64,000 bases of DNA from Anoplolepis gracilipes (GCF_047496725.1 NC_132976.1:9222001-9286000); one strand, 5' to 3'. Positions 12,080 through 26,307 are shown, numbered from the stretch's first letter. The notes: generated by a model from the sequence alone, not told the origin. Program-made: numbers and translations.

Positions 12080-14561
12080 GATTGAATAATAACGATATTA
12101 TATTGAAAGTGACATTACGTCGTAGTAATGAGTATATACGTGATTTGTAGCTCGCCGTTTGTCATGCCAGTCGAGCCGATTCAGTTGGTTAAACTCTACC
12201 GGCGAATTAAATTCGGACGGGTATACACGTTACGGTATTGTACGTTGATTCAGCGCGTAATCGTTCGATGCAACATTCATGAGATCGTCTAAACGAATGC
12301 TGGAATTATACGCGGCGTTTCTATGGCCGAAATGGCGTGCTATATACATGCGCGTTTACTTTGCTAACATTATTTATTCTTTCAGTCTTCGCATGCATGC
12401 TTACGCAAACATTATAAACCGAATACACAGCGTAGTAGTAATTGTTTAGAAAATAATGGCTATTTTTAACCATTAAATTTTGATTAATACAGTTTATTTT
12501 AAATATTTTATTTATTCAGAAAGAAATAAATACTTATATTTTCATATTTCTCGTACGCGAATACTGTTTGCGAGAACTTAAATTTTAGATTGTTATTACA
12601 TGTAAGCAAATCTCATTTTTTTAGAAGATGAATTTAATTCCTATTACAATCTAAAAAAAAAGCGATCCATCCCCCATTGTTTTGCATACTATTTGATAGC
12701 ACGTCAAAATTTCACCGAAAACTCGAGGAGCGCTTAGGTATCGTTATTCAAATGTAACCTCCATAGCAATTTTTCAACTTGCCCTCTCATATTTTTTTTG
12801 CTCTTCACCGAGTTGAAATCAATAAAAACGTCCTATTTTTCGCGCGCGCACGAAAAATGTAGAGCGCGATCGCCCTTGAACTCTGCGCGAGATGCGCACG
12901 CGGTAAGAAAATATTTTCCAATTATCTCCCACGGAACGTATCCCGCTCGTAAATTCGCGCAGATCTATCGACGCCGAAGGAATTGACGTAACTCTTTACT
13001 TACGGATTAATGGCGAGAAACAAATTTTATCGACGTCAGATTGTCCGCCACCATCGCGGTAAATCTGCGCTCCGCAGTTCTTCAGGGTTAATAAAACAAG
13101 CTTTGCTACCGAGATCCCCCGGGCTCTCGGCAAATTGCTGGCTTTCCCGCGGAGTGTAAACGAGAAATCGAAGAAGGTTACTCACGAAAATGCAGACAAA
13201 AAAAAAATCGAAAGGAAAAGGAAAGCAACAAAAATGCGTAAAAGCTTCACCCAAGAGGATTCCCAGTGGAATTAGGAATCTAATACTACCTAGTCGCTCG
13301 GCGAAGGTATTAATGAATGATGTTTGCGATGGTATATCTTTGTTAAATAAAAACAATGTTTCTCAATGTATAGTAATAATTATTTAAAAAGAAATAATAT
13401 TTTATTGAAGGGTTTTTTGTTTAATAATAATTTTAATAACCATTATATCGCGCATTAATTTTTTACGATATAAAAAGAAGAATTTTAAAATTATGTCAAA
13501 CTCTGTACGTGAAGGTTGGTACATGGCGAAGCTTTATTTTCACTGAATCGCCGCTATTCCGCTCAATGGCTCAATTTCGCTAACGCTTACTGATAGCGCG
13601 AACATAAAAGTAACAGCTTTCAGTGGCGCATATCAGACCTTTCAGACCGCAAATCATCGACGATTATACAAGAGAAATGCGAAAAGTAGAAAAGGAATGT
13701 GCGGGGTGAGCGAGAGGACGGGGAAACAAACTGCAGAAACGGGGGGAAAAGACTCGCGCGATGATAGAGGGCGACCAGAGGAAAGATATAAATCGACCAT
13801 CCCGAGTCTTACCTTCTGGCAAGCGTTATCAAAATTGAATTTCCGAATATGGAAGAAGGGTAGAGCAGTGTGTCTGCGGGTCCCCCCGGCTGACTCCTTC
13901 GTTATTTATGTTCGCGACGGCCCGCCGGAGCCATTGTCGATATACAATAGAAATTTGTTCGCGCGACGTGTCGGGTAACCCGAGAAGCGAATTCGTTTTC
14001 TCTCGACTTTCACCGAGATTTTCAAGAAATTGCGAAAACTACTTCGAAGCAGACGTATACGATGAGAGAGAAAAGTAAAGGAAGAGGCACATCGCAGGTC
14101 AGATTGATTGCTCTTTTATCCCTTGCCGAGTCAAGGACGAACTACAGATCTCGCTGGAGGGGCCGGGTTTCGTGACTTGTGATCGAATTCTATCCTATCG
14201 TCGAGCTCTGATTTCTACTCCCGTTCCCTTTCGATCGTTAGTGCCGTCAGTCCTAATGCGAGATTTAAGTCACGATGGTTGCCTTTTTCGTTGCCAGTGT
14301 AACGAAAATGAAAGATTCATAGAATACCTTATGTTTAAACGCACTCGCGCTCAGACTCAAATAGAAGAATTTAACGTAATAAAATTCGTAAAGTTTATAA
14401 ATATGCAAATATAAAAATATCGGATCTCGAACAGTAAAATTGAAAATTGTTACAATTAAATTCAGTATTTTACTGACAATGAGACATAAATATGTATTTA
14501 AAAGAGCTTTCAGTTGATCAAAAATAATATTATGTATTAAAGATTTTTTTGAAAAATTATA

Positions 14562-14582
14562 AATATATATATATATATATAT
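14562..14582. repeat. (AT)n microsatellite
   Basis: About ten AT units. Confidence 0.9.
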
Positions 14583-17500
14583 GTACATGTATAGCTTCAT
14601 TAAATTTACTTGGATGACAATTATTGCCCAATATATTATATAAAAATTTAATTAATTTGATTCGAATTCCATTAACACAATCATACTCAATTCATTATAC
14701 TAATAACTAATTCATTACTAATTTCAAAAGTAACCAATGCAGTCTTTCTCCGCGCTCTGAGGGGAATTTACGGTTGATCAAATGCAGCAAAATCCCAAGA
14801 TCGAATTCCGTATTCCCATCTAACTTGGATTCCTTGCCGCAAGCCGATTCTCTTACGGTCGTTAATGACATAAAACGATTGGGTATTGGAGATCGTTTCG
14901 TAGGAGCGTCGTAATTAGAGAAACGTGCCGCAGATCCAGAAAAACCTCAACTTTTTTTTTACACGTTACTGAGGTAAGATTACTCGGCGGATTTTTTCAT
15001 GAAATTTCATCTTCCGCGATTCCACTTTCCTTAAGATACCAATTTTCTTCAAAAAGTAAGCCCTCTTTTATTTTAATATCGCGCATTCACTGTTTAGTTA
15101 ATTCCGAAAACCCAGGAATTTAGAATGCAGGTTACAAGTCTAATATTTTAATCAAGCGCAAAGTGCATTCAATATATTACATAATTCTGTCAAAGGCAGG
15201 ATTCCATTTCGGTGTAATAAATTTTTAAGTAAAATAACCAGAAATTAGATATTCATAACGCTACATTGGTCAAGCATTGTTGCATTTAACGAGACCGTGT
15301 AATTGTATTAAAAGCGTGGGACAAATATGCGTGCTAATTCAATGTGTTTACTGGCGAAGCATCGGCTGTTACTAAATGAATCAATTAATCGAATTATCAG
15401 TACCGTTAAGCGGATGCGCACCAGAGTTCCCTAATGTATTTACATCAGAAATAAGCTTAAAAATCTAACGCCAATGTAGTCTGGACCGTGCGAAAGTAGG
15501 ACATCAATTCTGAAACTGTCGTTCGCGATAGCTTCGGATGCTTTTAAAGAAGTTCTAATTCCGTTAGTTAGATATCGTTATCAATAATATAAAAGTCAAA
15601 AGTGGCTATTTAAGAATATAAAAAATGAACAGGATATAAAATATAAAAGATTGAGTGTCGGACGCTTTTCGATAAAAAAAATTCAGATATACGGTCGGCG
15701 GCAATCAAATTTCTCAATTTGATTAAATAAAACATAAGACATTTCTCGTTCCTTAAAATTTTCAGCAAAAGCACACAGGCGTAAAAATGTTATTACTTTT
15801 CCAATGATAACGGTGAGAAAAATGATGAATATCTACCGACATAATAGCGACTTGGCGAGAAATTGCAGTCGAGGAGAAGCAATGATCAAATCTCGAGACG
15901 AGAGAGCGACAATCTGCCACATTTTTTGTGACTATTTTCGTCAAGTGGCATGCCACGTGAAAATCACAGCGGCGACGGAGGGCAAGGTAGCCATAACTGG
16001 GAATTATTATAACAGTTGGTAAAGTGGCGCAATGCTCTCCACCCCCATCCTTGATGGAAGCGTCGAGAACTTGGGTCAACCAACCAGCCATCCAAACCAG
16101 CGAACGGAGACCCAGGCGTATAATTTTACGTTTGCTCTGAAGTTACAGGAATGGAATGACCTCGTCGCTTCTTGCTATTACTCGCAAACCACGTCGAAAG
16201 GAAGGGCAGAATGAGAAATGAGAGGGAGAGGAAGATGAAACGATGAACATAGAATAATGTTAAGAAAATTCCAGGGTGCGCTCGTAAAGGAAGGATAACG
16301 GGGAATTCTATCAGGAACACGTTTCGAGGATTCGGTCGGCAAACTCCTTGCGAAGAAAAATTTTCACATAAAATTTTAATTAATATTGTTATGTAATTTA
16401 TATCATGTGTGTGTGTGCAAATAATACATAAACATTATGAATTAATAACTTTATAATGTTGTCGAGATACGTCGCGACGTAAAAGATAAAAGAAACTACA
16501 TACGCTGTCGATGGGAGTTTCCTATCGAACGACATCGTCGTTATTAATGTGTTAATAATACAAACTTGATCACTATTTCAAGTCTCCACGAAGGAAAATC
16601 AGATGGCAAAGGTAGATACCGTGAATAATTTACGTCATTCTATTAAAATGTCTTAACATTGAAACACGTCTATGTACACGTTCTAAAGACCGAAAGTTAC
16701 TTGCGTTGAGGCTGCGTTAAGACCTTAATCCCGCCTCGGAATTATTTAATCACGTTTTAAACAGCGTAATTATACATCCTCGACAACTACAACTTGTCGC
16801 TTGCTTCACGCTTGAGGTAACATTCAATATTCTTCGGTATCTTTCGCGAACGCGTCAGCAGTCGTTATATATATATATATATATCCTGAAGAGAATTAAC
16901 GTTACGGAAATCGCTCCGCAAGATCCGAAATACGAGAAATCCTCTTCCTCCTTTCTAGGTGCCAAACTTCGTTTGGCGATAATTAACGATCAAGTCGAGA
17001 CAAGTTTTTAACGAACGGATTTGTTAAATACTTCCATACAATTGGAGTGCGCTCGTAGTGACATCGGCTGTCGTCTTTCCGGACAATTAAAGTGTCTTTA
17101 GAAACCGCGAATTTTCCTCGAGATGCCCGGAACAACGCGGTCAACGCCGCTAAATGCGCTTCTTGGATTATTCTCAGCGAATACTCACAATCAGTGAAGT
17201 TTCATCTCGAATCAGTTAAATAAGTTTCAATTCAAATAACTTTATAATGAAGGAAACTCTACTTATCAGTTACAGTTTGCTTGGAAATATAATGACTTTT
17301 GGGATAAAAACTTTTTTTAATTTCTTCAATTTATCTTTTTTTTTTTTATACATATATAAAAAAAGTTCTGAAACTTAAATTATAAGTGGAGGCATAATTG
17401 TCGCACATTGTGGTACGCTATCTCCAAATAAACGAGTCTGAGCTGTAACTGCGACCAAGCGTTTTTATTGTAAGCTTTCTCGTGAAAATGGAATGAGATT

Positions 17501-18440
17501 TCGAGCACAAGCGACTATATGTATATCGGCCTCGATCTCGTCTTATTTGTAGATTCTTTAAGTTTGGGAAAAATTTTAAATTACGGACAAAATTAATTCT
17601 TTCATGAAAGCAGTTTCTATGTAGGCGGGAAATTAATACACGACCGAGGTGACGTCCCTTGAATCGCCGTAAAGTTTAACAATCCACTTAAAGCGAGAAC
17701 AAGCTTCTAATGAAATCAATTCTTGTAAGGAAATAGTTTCTATCAAGAAAATAGAGGGGACAATAAATTAATCCACGTTTAATCTCGACCCGACCACACT
17801 CTTTGGATCACTCTTTAAAACGCCACCTGGAGTTTCACGATCCACTTAGGCGTGTATAACAAGATCGTGATGGAAAAAAATTTTAATTAATTTAAATTTT
17901 GTACAAGTCTTCATTCTGCGCTAAATATTGAACATAAACCGCAAGATGTTGAAAGATCCAATCAATTGGAGTCATATTAAGTTGTTACATGCATCCATGT
18001 TTTCCTGACATTATTCGTAAACGTGTCAATTAAAAGGTGTTTATTAACGTGTCTATTAAAAACATATCTTAGAAATAATATTTTGTTGTATCGCGGGGAC
18101 AAATATTTCGCATGGTGAGAATTAACTTACGTTGCGATCAATATTTATTAATACCTCACGTTGACAAATAAAATTTGCGAATGCAATAAATCCACGACAG
18201 CCTTTATTTTCGTATTGATTTTCGTATCTATTGCCGACACCTATTGCGCTCACATGTCAACGCGGCATTTCAACGTTGAAGCACAGAGCACTTTATTTCG
18301 ATAAAACTCCTCCTCTTGACAAATATCTATCTGGCGCGCATCGACGAGCCGACTTAATCTCATTGCCAGAAATCGTGTGGGAAAAGAGGATGGGATATCA
18401 TTTTTATAAACCACCATCTGACGTCGTCTTTTTCTTTCTC

Positions 18441-18444
<4 letters not shown>

Positions 18445-18473
<29 letters not shown>
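18445..18473. repeat. Poly-A run
   Basis: An uninterrupted run of 29 A. No retroposon-like target duplication or upstream retroelement was recognised. Confidence 0.93.
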
Positions 18474-18475
<2 letters not shown>

Positions 18476-19657
18476 AAAAGGCGAATGTAGCATTTTCTGT
18501 TCTGGAGAAGATGACGTGGCCTCCGGCGTCTTGTTACTTTGCTCAATTTCTATTTCCCTATATCGAGAAGATACCGAGTTTCTTTCGTCCTATCGCGTCT
18601 CTTCCTCCACAAGCACGGTTGGCGCGAATAAACAGAGATGTTGCCACGAATACAACGTATCCGTTTTATCGAAGCAAATATGCTCGAGATCCGTACGCGC
18701 GGATGCCATTTTCCGCCCGCGTTTCCTCCACCCTATCTTCCTTGCGGATTATCCGCTTTCGTCGCCGCGATAGGTAAAACATAAATCCCGAGGATGCTCG
18801 GCGAGAGTATACACTATAAATGTTACACCCTTATGCTGCATATTTTATTAGATTCAACCCGAATTATCTTTTACCTTCCCCCCCGAGAACGGAACTAGCG
18901 GGACGTCTGGATGAAGAAATGAATCTGTAATTATCGTCATGCGCAGATTAGCTTGATTTAATTAAAGATTAATTAATTTTTTAATTATAAATGTTTATAA
19001 AACGTAATTCAATAGAAGCTTTTAATTTCATAAAAAAATTAATTTCATGTTTTATCAAAGAAAATGAGATTTTGGTTAAAAAATACGATATAGGAAGCTA
19101 TAAATTAATGAAAATTTACCTTTCATTGAAATACAATCAAGTTAGTTAGAAAATTTCTAACTAATAATAATGGCTACGCGGATAATTTTATTAAAACTTT
19201 TTGTCGCCAGAAATAAAAGCCTCCGTAAATAAAAATCTTCCTATCTCCGAACTGTCGACTTCTCATTGCGAGGCAGTCTACATAACGGCGTGGTATTTCC
19301 CACAGTGCACACTTTAATAAAATATGTTATATTATGTGCCCGCGCGGACAATATTAAAGTTTGCCAATGTTTGCACATTGCCGGCACGTCGCAGTATTTG
19401 CCGGAAAATCTCTTTTCCGAGAAGAGAGACAGCGAGCAAGTTTATTTAATAATACGGCGTAGAGCATCGCCCGGGGGGGGAAAAAGAATCGCGGGAGAAA
19501 GGAGCGTTTCAAAATAACGCTTCTGATAGACGCCGGTAAGAGAGTAGAATCAAGAGGAAACCACCGAAGTCACGCTACTCTGTTCGAAGATATTCGAGAT
19601 CCTTGAAAGAAGTTCGTGAAAGGCACACCTCGTAGACTTTTGTAATTCGAGAAGGTA

Positions 19658-19669
19658 ATATATATATAT

Positions 19670-19730
<61 letters not shown>

Positions 19731-19734
19731 TATA
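19658..19734. repeat. (TA)n microsatellite with CACA interruption
   Basis: A long TA tract with a cacaca interruption near 19671 and a tacata interruption near 19724. Confidence 0.95.
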
Positions 19735-22700
19735 ACGCGTCTGTGAGACCGATTCGTCGTTTTCGTCACGTTTTCATTTAGTTAGAAAAATATTACAAAT
19801 GCCTATAATATATTAGAAATAATAAATCAATATTATATGATTGCTACGTAATATTCTATTTGCATAAAAAAGATTTGTCAAATTAATTTCTGAATTAAAT
19901 ATTAAAAACTGGAGATCACAGGAATTTATTTGGCACTTATATGGATTTCTTTCTTTAATTTTTCATATTAAAATATCAGACATTTTAATTTGACATTTGA
20001 GTTTAATTTTTTCGATATCTGTGCAGAATATATTTTACGTCAATTGTTGTATTTTCGCATTTTAATTATGGAACATTGGAAATTAATATCGAAAAATTTC
20101 CCACAAGGATTCCTAAACCTTGCTATAATTACACAGAAATAATGTAGGTATGAATAATCAGATTTGTGGTCTAGTAAATAAAAACTTGATACCGAAAGGA
20201 TTAACGAGTCGACGAATGTTAGGGGTGTAATTTTTCAACGATGGCACGGGAAAAAAAGGTACAAAATTCGATGGCTTCCCTATTGTACGGAGCACATTGT
20301 CCGGAAGCAAGTGAGAGGAAAGTGATACCGCATTATTACGAAGCAGGGCGAAACTCCATTCAAGAGGAACATTCTCAATAGGATAAAGTGCGCGCCACGA
20401 GCGGTCTTGGTATTCAAAAAGGGAGCGTATGGAATCTCCATGTTCATTACAACGTACTTTTATTATATTAAAATGTGTAGAATTTGTACTGATATTTTCT
20501 CTGGATTATTTATTTTATTTACATTATTTAGTAATACGTTTTACAAGTATGAAAAGGATAAGCTTATCTCATATTTTACTCTTTTGCGATACACGCAACT
20601 TTTGCCATAAAAATATGTAAATTTTGTATCAAGTTAAAATTTATTTTAACTTGAAATTACAATATTCTAGAAACACTAATAAAACATGTTCGTGACAAGA
20701 CAATTTTAAATTAAGAGGCAAGACCTATAACTATTCGTTCACAGGGTGAGCATTATAAAATATTAATATCTGTAATTATAATCTAATCTTGCAATCTAAA
20801 AAAAAAATTACGGTTTAGAAATAATTAACTAACACGTTTGATAAAATTCATTCGTTTTACTTATATTTTTCATTATCACGTTTTTACCGCCACTGACTCT
20901 ATTACGGTGCGATAGTAATCTTTAATATTGAGAAAGAAATTGAGCGATCGAGAGAAATATTGCTTCGAAGAATTCCACTTACGGATCGTTCCGTTGAATT
21001 TAATGAAGTATGTATTTTGCTATATACCTTCATTGACTTTAGTTGTAAATGTCGGTTTGCAATAATATACGATCGCGCCGACGAACTTTGCCACGCGCGA
21101 TTACTCTTTGTTACTCTCTTTTGCAACCACCCCATGAAAATTCTCCGTGAAAACTCGTTGGAGGCAGCCGACGGTAACCACAACGACTACACAGTCGGAG
21201 GGAAGTTTTTATCACTCGTCTTACGAAGGGCTATCCGACAAATTAAATTGCTCGAAACTATGCGGAATAATGTAATTGTCCTCTTGCCTTTGAAACAATA
21301 TTAGTCGCCGCGATTTGCAGCGGTAAATATATATGGCAATTTCTTTTTCCTTTTCGAGTGCGAATATAATAATCATTAAACAGAAGAATTGAAGAATGCA
21401 ATACAACAAAGGTCCATTCATTTCTTTCTTTAAGAAGTTTGAAAAATTGATCTTAAGATTGAAAAAAAGAGAGAAGTAAAAAAATTTTGATTAAATTCCT
21501 CTTGACTTTTTAAAATAAAAAAGTAAATGAAGACTTGTGAGTTTTAAGATTTCTTTTTAAAACTTCACAAATTCGATAATAATCAAGCCCCCATTATCTT
21601 CTCGGTCGTCCAACGTCGTTTATTTGTACGTACGATCGATAAAGGTCTTCGTATGTATATAAATTCAACGATAAATAATAGTTTGAAAGAGACAGACAAG
21701 TGTGTAACACGAAGCCGGCCAGTAGTGGCGCAATGCGAAACCCAACTAAAAAACGGAAAACGATCTTGCCACTTCAATTTCACGGTGTACACGTTAAAGT
21801 GTAATTTTTTAACGCGCCTCACCGGGTCGGAAATTCCCTGTGAAAAGTTTCGCCGCAAATGCGCCGCGGAAACCCCTTTTGTTACAACCATTCGGCACTT
21901 TGCCGAAAATTCGCCCTTCTTTCCTGCCATTTCTTATGCGCTGCGCGAAAAAAAAAAAAAAAAAAAACAAACAAACCGTTAGTCGCATACAAAGGAAAAG
22001 TTCTTACGTTACTTTTGTTCCTATTTTGCGATAGATAGAGTTTGCGAAAGGATAGGAGGGAGAAACGATGGATAGAAGGAGAAATATACTCCCGCCTACC
22101 AGATTAAATTAAACCTCTCCATCCCGTGCATCTCGAGTGTCGACTGCTTGACCCTTTCAATCCTTTCCCCCATCTCTGTGAGATAATTCAATTCTATGCC
22201 CTGAATCGCTTATGTGACTACCTCGCCGTTACATTAGCGGAAGTGGCCGTTATCCGCCTGCATCTAACAGCCTCGAAGAACGTGGTAGATGCGTGACGCC
22301 GATAAGACATGCAATTAGTAGCGGGGTGAGTATTATACTGATATCGCGGAAAGTGGCGAGAAGAATTTCTGTTTAGTCGCGATATCATCTAAAGTGATAT
22401 CATCTCAGCATTGTTCTCTGATTCGCGAAAGCAAATTTGGATTATCCGTGTCTCTATCTATAACGCCGCATAAATCATCCCAAATTAGTGATTAAAATAT
22501 TACTTAATAGTATAATTTTGATCATAATATTTAAATATATTACAATGATAACTTATATATTACAATAATTAATAATAATTCAATTTTATAATTTTAAAAA
22601 AATGTTTTCCGTGTACTTTTCACGGTTCTATTATAAAATAAATGAAAAATTATCGAGACGTTTCAGTAAAAATTGGCACAATTATTTTGCAAAAGTAAAC

Positions 22701-23384
22701 GCGAGAATTATAAAGATGTGTGGCAATTTTTCATTAACGATTGTGCTCAAAGGTAATTTTTTGTTAATTTGCATAATGTATCAAATGAATATCGGTATAT
22801 ATGTCGAATAATTGTCTGTTAAATTGAAGTATATTTTTCCAATTAATTTCGTGAAGTATTTTATCATATGTAATTACATTTGTTCGTATCGATGCCGAAT
22901 ATAATTACGAATTATTAGCATTTATGAAAAATGAATAAAACGATTTTATATGATAAAGACTGATCGATGGAACACTACGTTAATGGATATAGTGTCCGCT
23001 TTCAAAGTGAGTGTATAATATAGCGGCATTATTTTTCGTTCGATCAAGGGTATCGCATCAAAATTAATAGAGGTAATCTTCGTGCTATTTCGTTAGATTC
23101 TTTGTCGATCAATAGCAACATGACAGCGGCATATTTGTCTACTGCTAAAAGTTTCGAGCTAGCAACACTTGTTAACGGTGAGCATGTATTAATGCTACGA
23201 GCTGAACACTGTAAAAGCCACGATACAGTATCAAAGGAAGAGTCGCGCGTAGTTTGCGTAGTGGAACGCGAGCTCGTATAATTTCCCTTTAATCCCTTAA
23301 ACACGATAGTGGATGAATACTAAACACACTCAATTAAAGCCGCCCGTTCACGAAAACTTTTGAAATTGGTTGAAAGTAACTCAC

Positions 23385-23432
23385 CCTCAATGGTGCCGCT
23401 GCTCGGCGTGTCTCCAGAATTATAGAGGTCAT
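23385..23432 (-). CDS. Short internal exon: acidic linker of the IGFBP-related protein
   Basis: A 48-nt exon is bounded by a good acceptor (cttctgtttcag) and a consensus donor (gtgagt), both in phase 1. It continues the frame of the 31.8-kb exon: the split codon becomes Asp, followed by DLYNSGDTPSSGTIE. The peptide has no cysteine. It is acidic and rich in Ser, Gly and Thr, as expected for a linker between the Kazal-like module and a following Ig-like domain. Because it is a multiple of three and symmetrical in phase, it can be skipped without breaking the frame. The call rests on matching splice signals, matching phase and orientation, not on a domain match. The next exon should start in phase 1 and was not found in 1-23384. 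Confidence 0.72.
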
Positions 23433-24065
23433 CTGAAACAGAAGTTACAAGTTTATCGGCTGTGGTGGTACTCTTTGGTAAAGATGGATATTGGGCATGA
23501 ATTAATTAACGAGTACTTGCAAAACACTTCATTAGATTAAACTTGGATAGCGCTCTTGGCGATAACGTCCATTATTTCGCGATCGGAGACGCGCGAGCGA
23601 CTCTGTTCTGATCGAGAACTACTAATAAGTAAAGTAATTCAGTTTGTAATTACGTTTTCCGTAATGATCGACGTCGTAAATACGATTTAGATCTATTAAA
23701 ATATCGATTCGCATGTCATCCAGCCAAGTAATTGGTATTAATTATAAAAGATGAATTTTTACAAAAGATTGCATTAGTCAAAATCAATTAATAACGATGA
23801 ATAAAGAGTAACTGAATATAAAATAAAAAGGAGAGGATATTAATATGCGCATAAAGTAAATTTGAAGATGGAATAAAAGTCAATAAAAGAAGATGAGATT
23901 TTATTGTGTGCATAAGTGTATTGTAAAAATAGTAATTTATATAAAATTCGTTTAAAATAAAATTCGAAAATGTACTTGTACTAAATATACTGTCAAAACA
24001 TACTTGCGTTATTTTCAAAATAAAATCCAGATGTGTACATATTTAAATTGATTTGTTGTATCTTT

Positions 24066-24068
<3 letters not shown>

Positions 24069-24104
<36 letters not shown>
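24069..24104. repeat. (TA)n microsatellite
   Basis: About 18 TA units. Confidence 0.95.
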
Positions 24105-24105
<1 letters not shown>

Positions 24106-25060
24106 CTAAATAAAAAGAAATAATCCCTAAAAGTTTATGGTATGATACTTGAGAACCTGAAAATATTTCTCGCCAAGAAAGTATCTCACGCTCGTTTTTC
24201 TTCGTATTTATGCACGATAAACGACTCGGCTGGCTCTATAAATGTCCTTGCCTTATTAAATATCGTCGCTATTACGGACACCGACGCGTTATAGATTATG
24301 AATTTGCTTAGGGGTGAGCAATTCAATATTTCGCGCGGCCGCGAACGTTTGTTATACAAATATTCGAATGGATTGCCGCCGGGCAGTTAATATGGCGAGT
24401 AAATTTTACACAACGTAGACGCGAGTATTCCGGACAAATATCGGATTATCTAAAAGTGCAAGCAAATCCGTGGAATAATTTTCCTTGAACTATCGTTACG
24501 ATATTTGCCACCATAACTGCTCTTTATTTCAATCAGACACTGTGATAAACATTAAATCGACAATTTCTCAGAAACTTGTATTTTCCTTTTATTTTTCCTT
24601 CTTGATCTTTCATTGATAATGTTTATGTATGTATACGCGAAATATAAAATACTCAATAATGTAAAACAAAGTTCAATTACTTAGAAAGATGCAGTATTTC
24701 TGTAATGCAAATTTGATCTGAAAACTAAATTTTCCATAACGAACTTTGAATGCGAACTGTTTCTATTATAGAAACTGGTGTAAGTATTTACATAGATTGC
24801 TAAATTATTAAACTCATAAATTTAAATTTATCACGAATCTTGATATGCTTTTCTAAAAATATATAAACAGTTATTTTTTAAACTATGTCCACACTTACAT
24901 TATTTCAGTTTACATGAATAGATTATATAGGACACGACATCAATATAAGAAAGTATCAGTTAATATCGTCTGTTTTCTATAAGTTGTTTACGTTACCCAC
25001 GCGCGTCGATGCCGCTAATTATACTTGTGTATCATGCTAATTTTACTATACATATCTATA

Positions 25061-25574
25061 CACTGCCGTCAAAAAGTTTAAGATCAAAGTAATAAATATA
25101 AAGATCACGGAAAAAATACAAAATAGAAATGCTTCAAATTATAAATAAATTAAATTTTATTTTTAAAAGAAATACATAGTAGTGAAAACAAATAATAAAA
25201 GTTTCTATTTTATGAAAAATCACTGAACTCTCTCTTTCTCATAAAAACATTCACTCTTTTTTTCTATAACTTTCAAGTAAAATCTAGGCATTCTATCGAT
25301 TAGTTCTTTTATTGTCTCATTGTCTATTCTCTCTTTAGTATCTCTCATAAAAATTTTTCAGTTTACTTAACTGGTAACGACGGCTTGTTAGGTTCCTCGA
25401 GAAAATAATTTGTTTTTACACGCATGACATTCCGTTAATTGTTTCTTTTTTATTAATAGTTGTAAAATTATGTTATAATACCTCAAAAGTAAAAATAATT
25501 TGCACTACTTTTTGGGAAGAAAATGATAAATTAAATTTATAAATTTCTTTGGACTTAAACTTTTTGACGATAGT

Positions 25575-25575
<1 letters not shown>
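25061..25575 (-). mobile_element. Decayed Tc1-like transposon, 515 bp
   Basis: The inverted ends read cactgccgtcaaaaagttta at the left and, from the other strand, cactatcgtcaaaaagttta at the right, each bordered by TA. The cact...gtcaaaaagtt form is typical of Tc1-type ends. The minus strand keeps part of a transposase C-terminus (25220-25357). At 515 bp, against roughly 1.3-1.7 kb for an intact Tc1 element, most of the transposase gene is gone. Confidence 0.85.
25220..25357 (-). pseudogene. Tc1-like transposase C-terminal remnant
   Basis: Minus-strand reading gives MRDTKERIDNETIKELIDRM, then PRFYLKVIEKK, before a stop at 25222-25220. The segment matches the usual Tc1 C-terminal pattern: a helix ending in LI, then MPRR-like residues, then a VI..KG segment. 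Normal conserved residues are altered (MPRF for MPRR, EKKSE for the glycine-rich end) and an in-frame stop lies just upstream. It is a non-functional remnant of the element bounded by 25061-25575. Confidence 0.7.

Positions 25576-25601
<26 letters not shown>
25576..25601. repeat. (TA)n microsatellite abutting the Tc1-like element
   Basis: It begins at the TA target copy on the right side of the transposon, so the insertion site was probably TA-rich or the repeat expanded from it. Confidence 0.9.
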
Positions 25602-25606
<5 letters not shown>

Positions 25607-26307
25607 TCTCGCACGTGTCCCTAATTTATAAACGAGAAGCGCTAACGAAATAGCGGTCCCGACTTTGTTTCCAAAATAACTTTATAATTTATCTTACTGT
25701 GACTTTGAGGATTTCCGCTGAAGATTAAATTGAATCAATAATACATTTGTGTAATGACCTAATTATTAAGTTGTTAAAGTGCCTAGACATCCTAAGGCTG
25801 TGCGACCATACTACTCCGATCATCCGTATAAAATGCCACGTCCATTCCTCGCAATTAAATCATCGGATGGATACGACGTCTGACATTTTTAGATTGGACT
25901 TGACCGCGTACGAAAACGATTGGCGATACGTCACTCGATCACGTCTGACCTCGTGTTTATATCGACATGATTGCGTAGTCTAATGTCTAAACCAGGCTAG
26001 GATCAACGTTCAGGGATCGTTTTCTCACGATCGCGCGACTTTAGTGACTGAAAACTCGGCCAAATAAAGATAGCTGTATCACGACGTCTCTAAAGAATAT
26101 CTAATAATAGATTTTCCAAGCAGGCTGTTTTTAGTTCACTAACATATCTCGTATATCAGAAATACGTGAGTTTATATAATAAGAAGAGAATTCTAAGATA
26201 GTAATTTCACCGTGATTTGATTTATCTGCAACAACCACAAATATACAACCGTAATCCCTGAACGAAAGCAATGCTTTATATCTAGTTTCAGTTTATATAT
26301 TTAATTC

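Larger units (their letters stand above)
1..23384 (-). other. Sequence 3' of the linker exon: presumed intron (partial), no exon recognised
   Basis: No Ig-like domain exon, stop-bearing terminal exon or other gene was recognised by eye here, on either strand. Contents are two TA-flanked inverted-repeat elements, one dispersed repeat copy, hairpins at 3368, 5295 and 8520, and microsatellites. CpG-richer patches lie at about 1370-1810, 2640-3300, 8130-8720, 11220-12080, 12840-13180, 13690-14010 and 18490-18780. A small exon could easily have been missed. Confidence 0.5.

Noticed and set aside
13036..13356. Minus-strand frame in a CG-richer patch considered as the missing Ig exon
   Set aside because: It lacks the paired cysteines, the tryptophan and the YxC motif of an Ig domain.
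18445..18473. Poly-A run as a retroposon or processed pseudogene tail
   Set aside because: No coding remnant or target-site duplication could be recognised next to it.
19575..19769. Tyr-Ile repeat open frame
   Set aside because: It is a translation of the TA microsatellite at 19658-19734.
20742..20753. cagggtgag resembling the inverted-repeat ends seen at 1992 and 6427
   Set aside because: No partner in reverse orientation nearby and no TA flank. A single short match.
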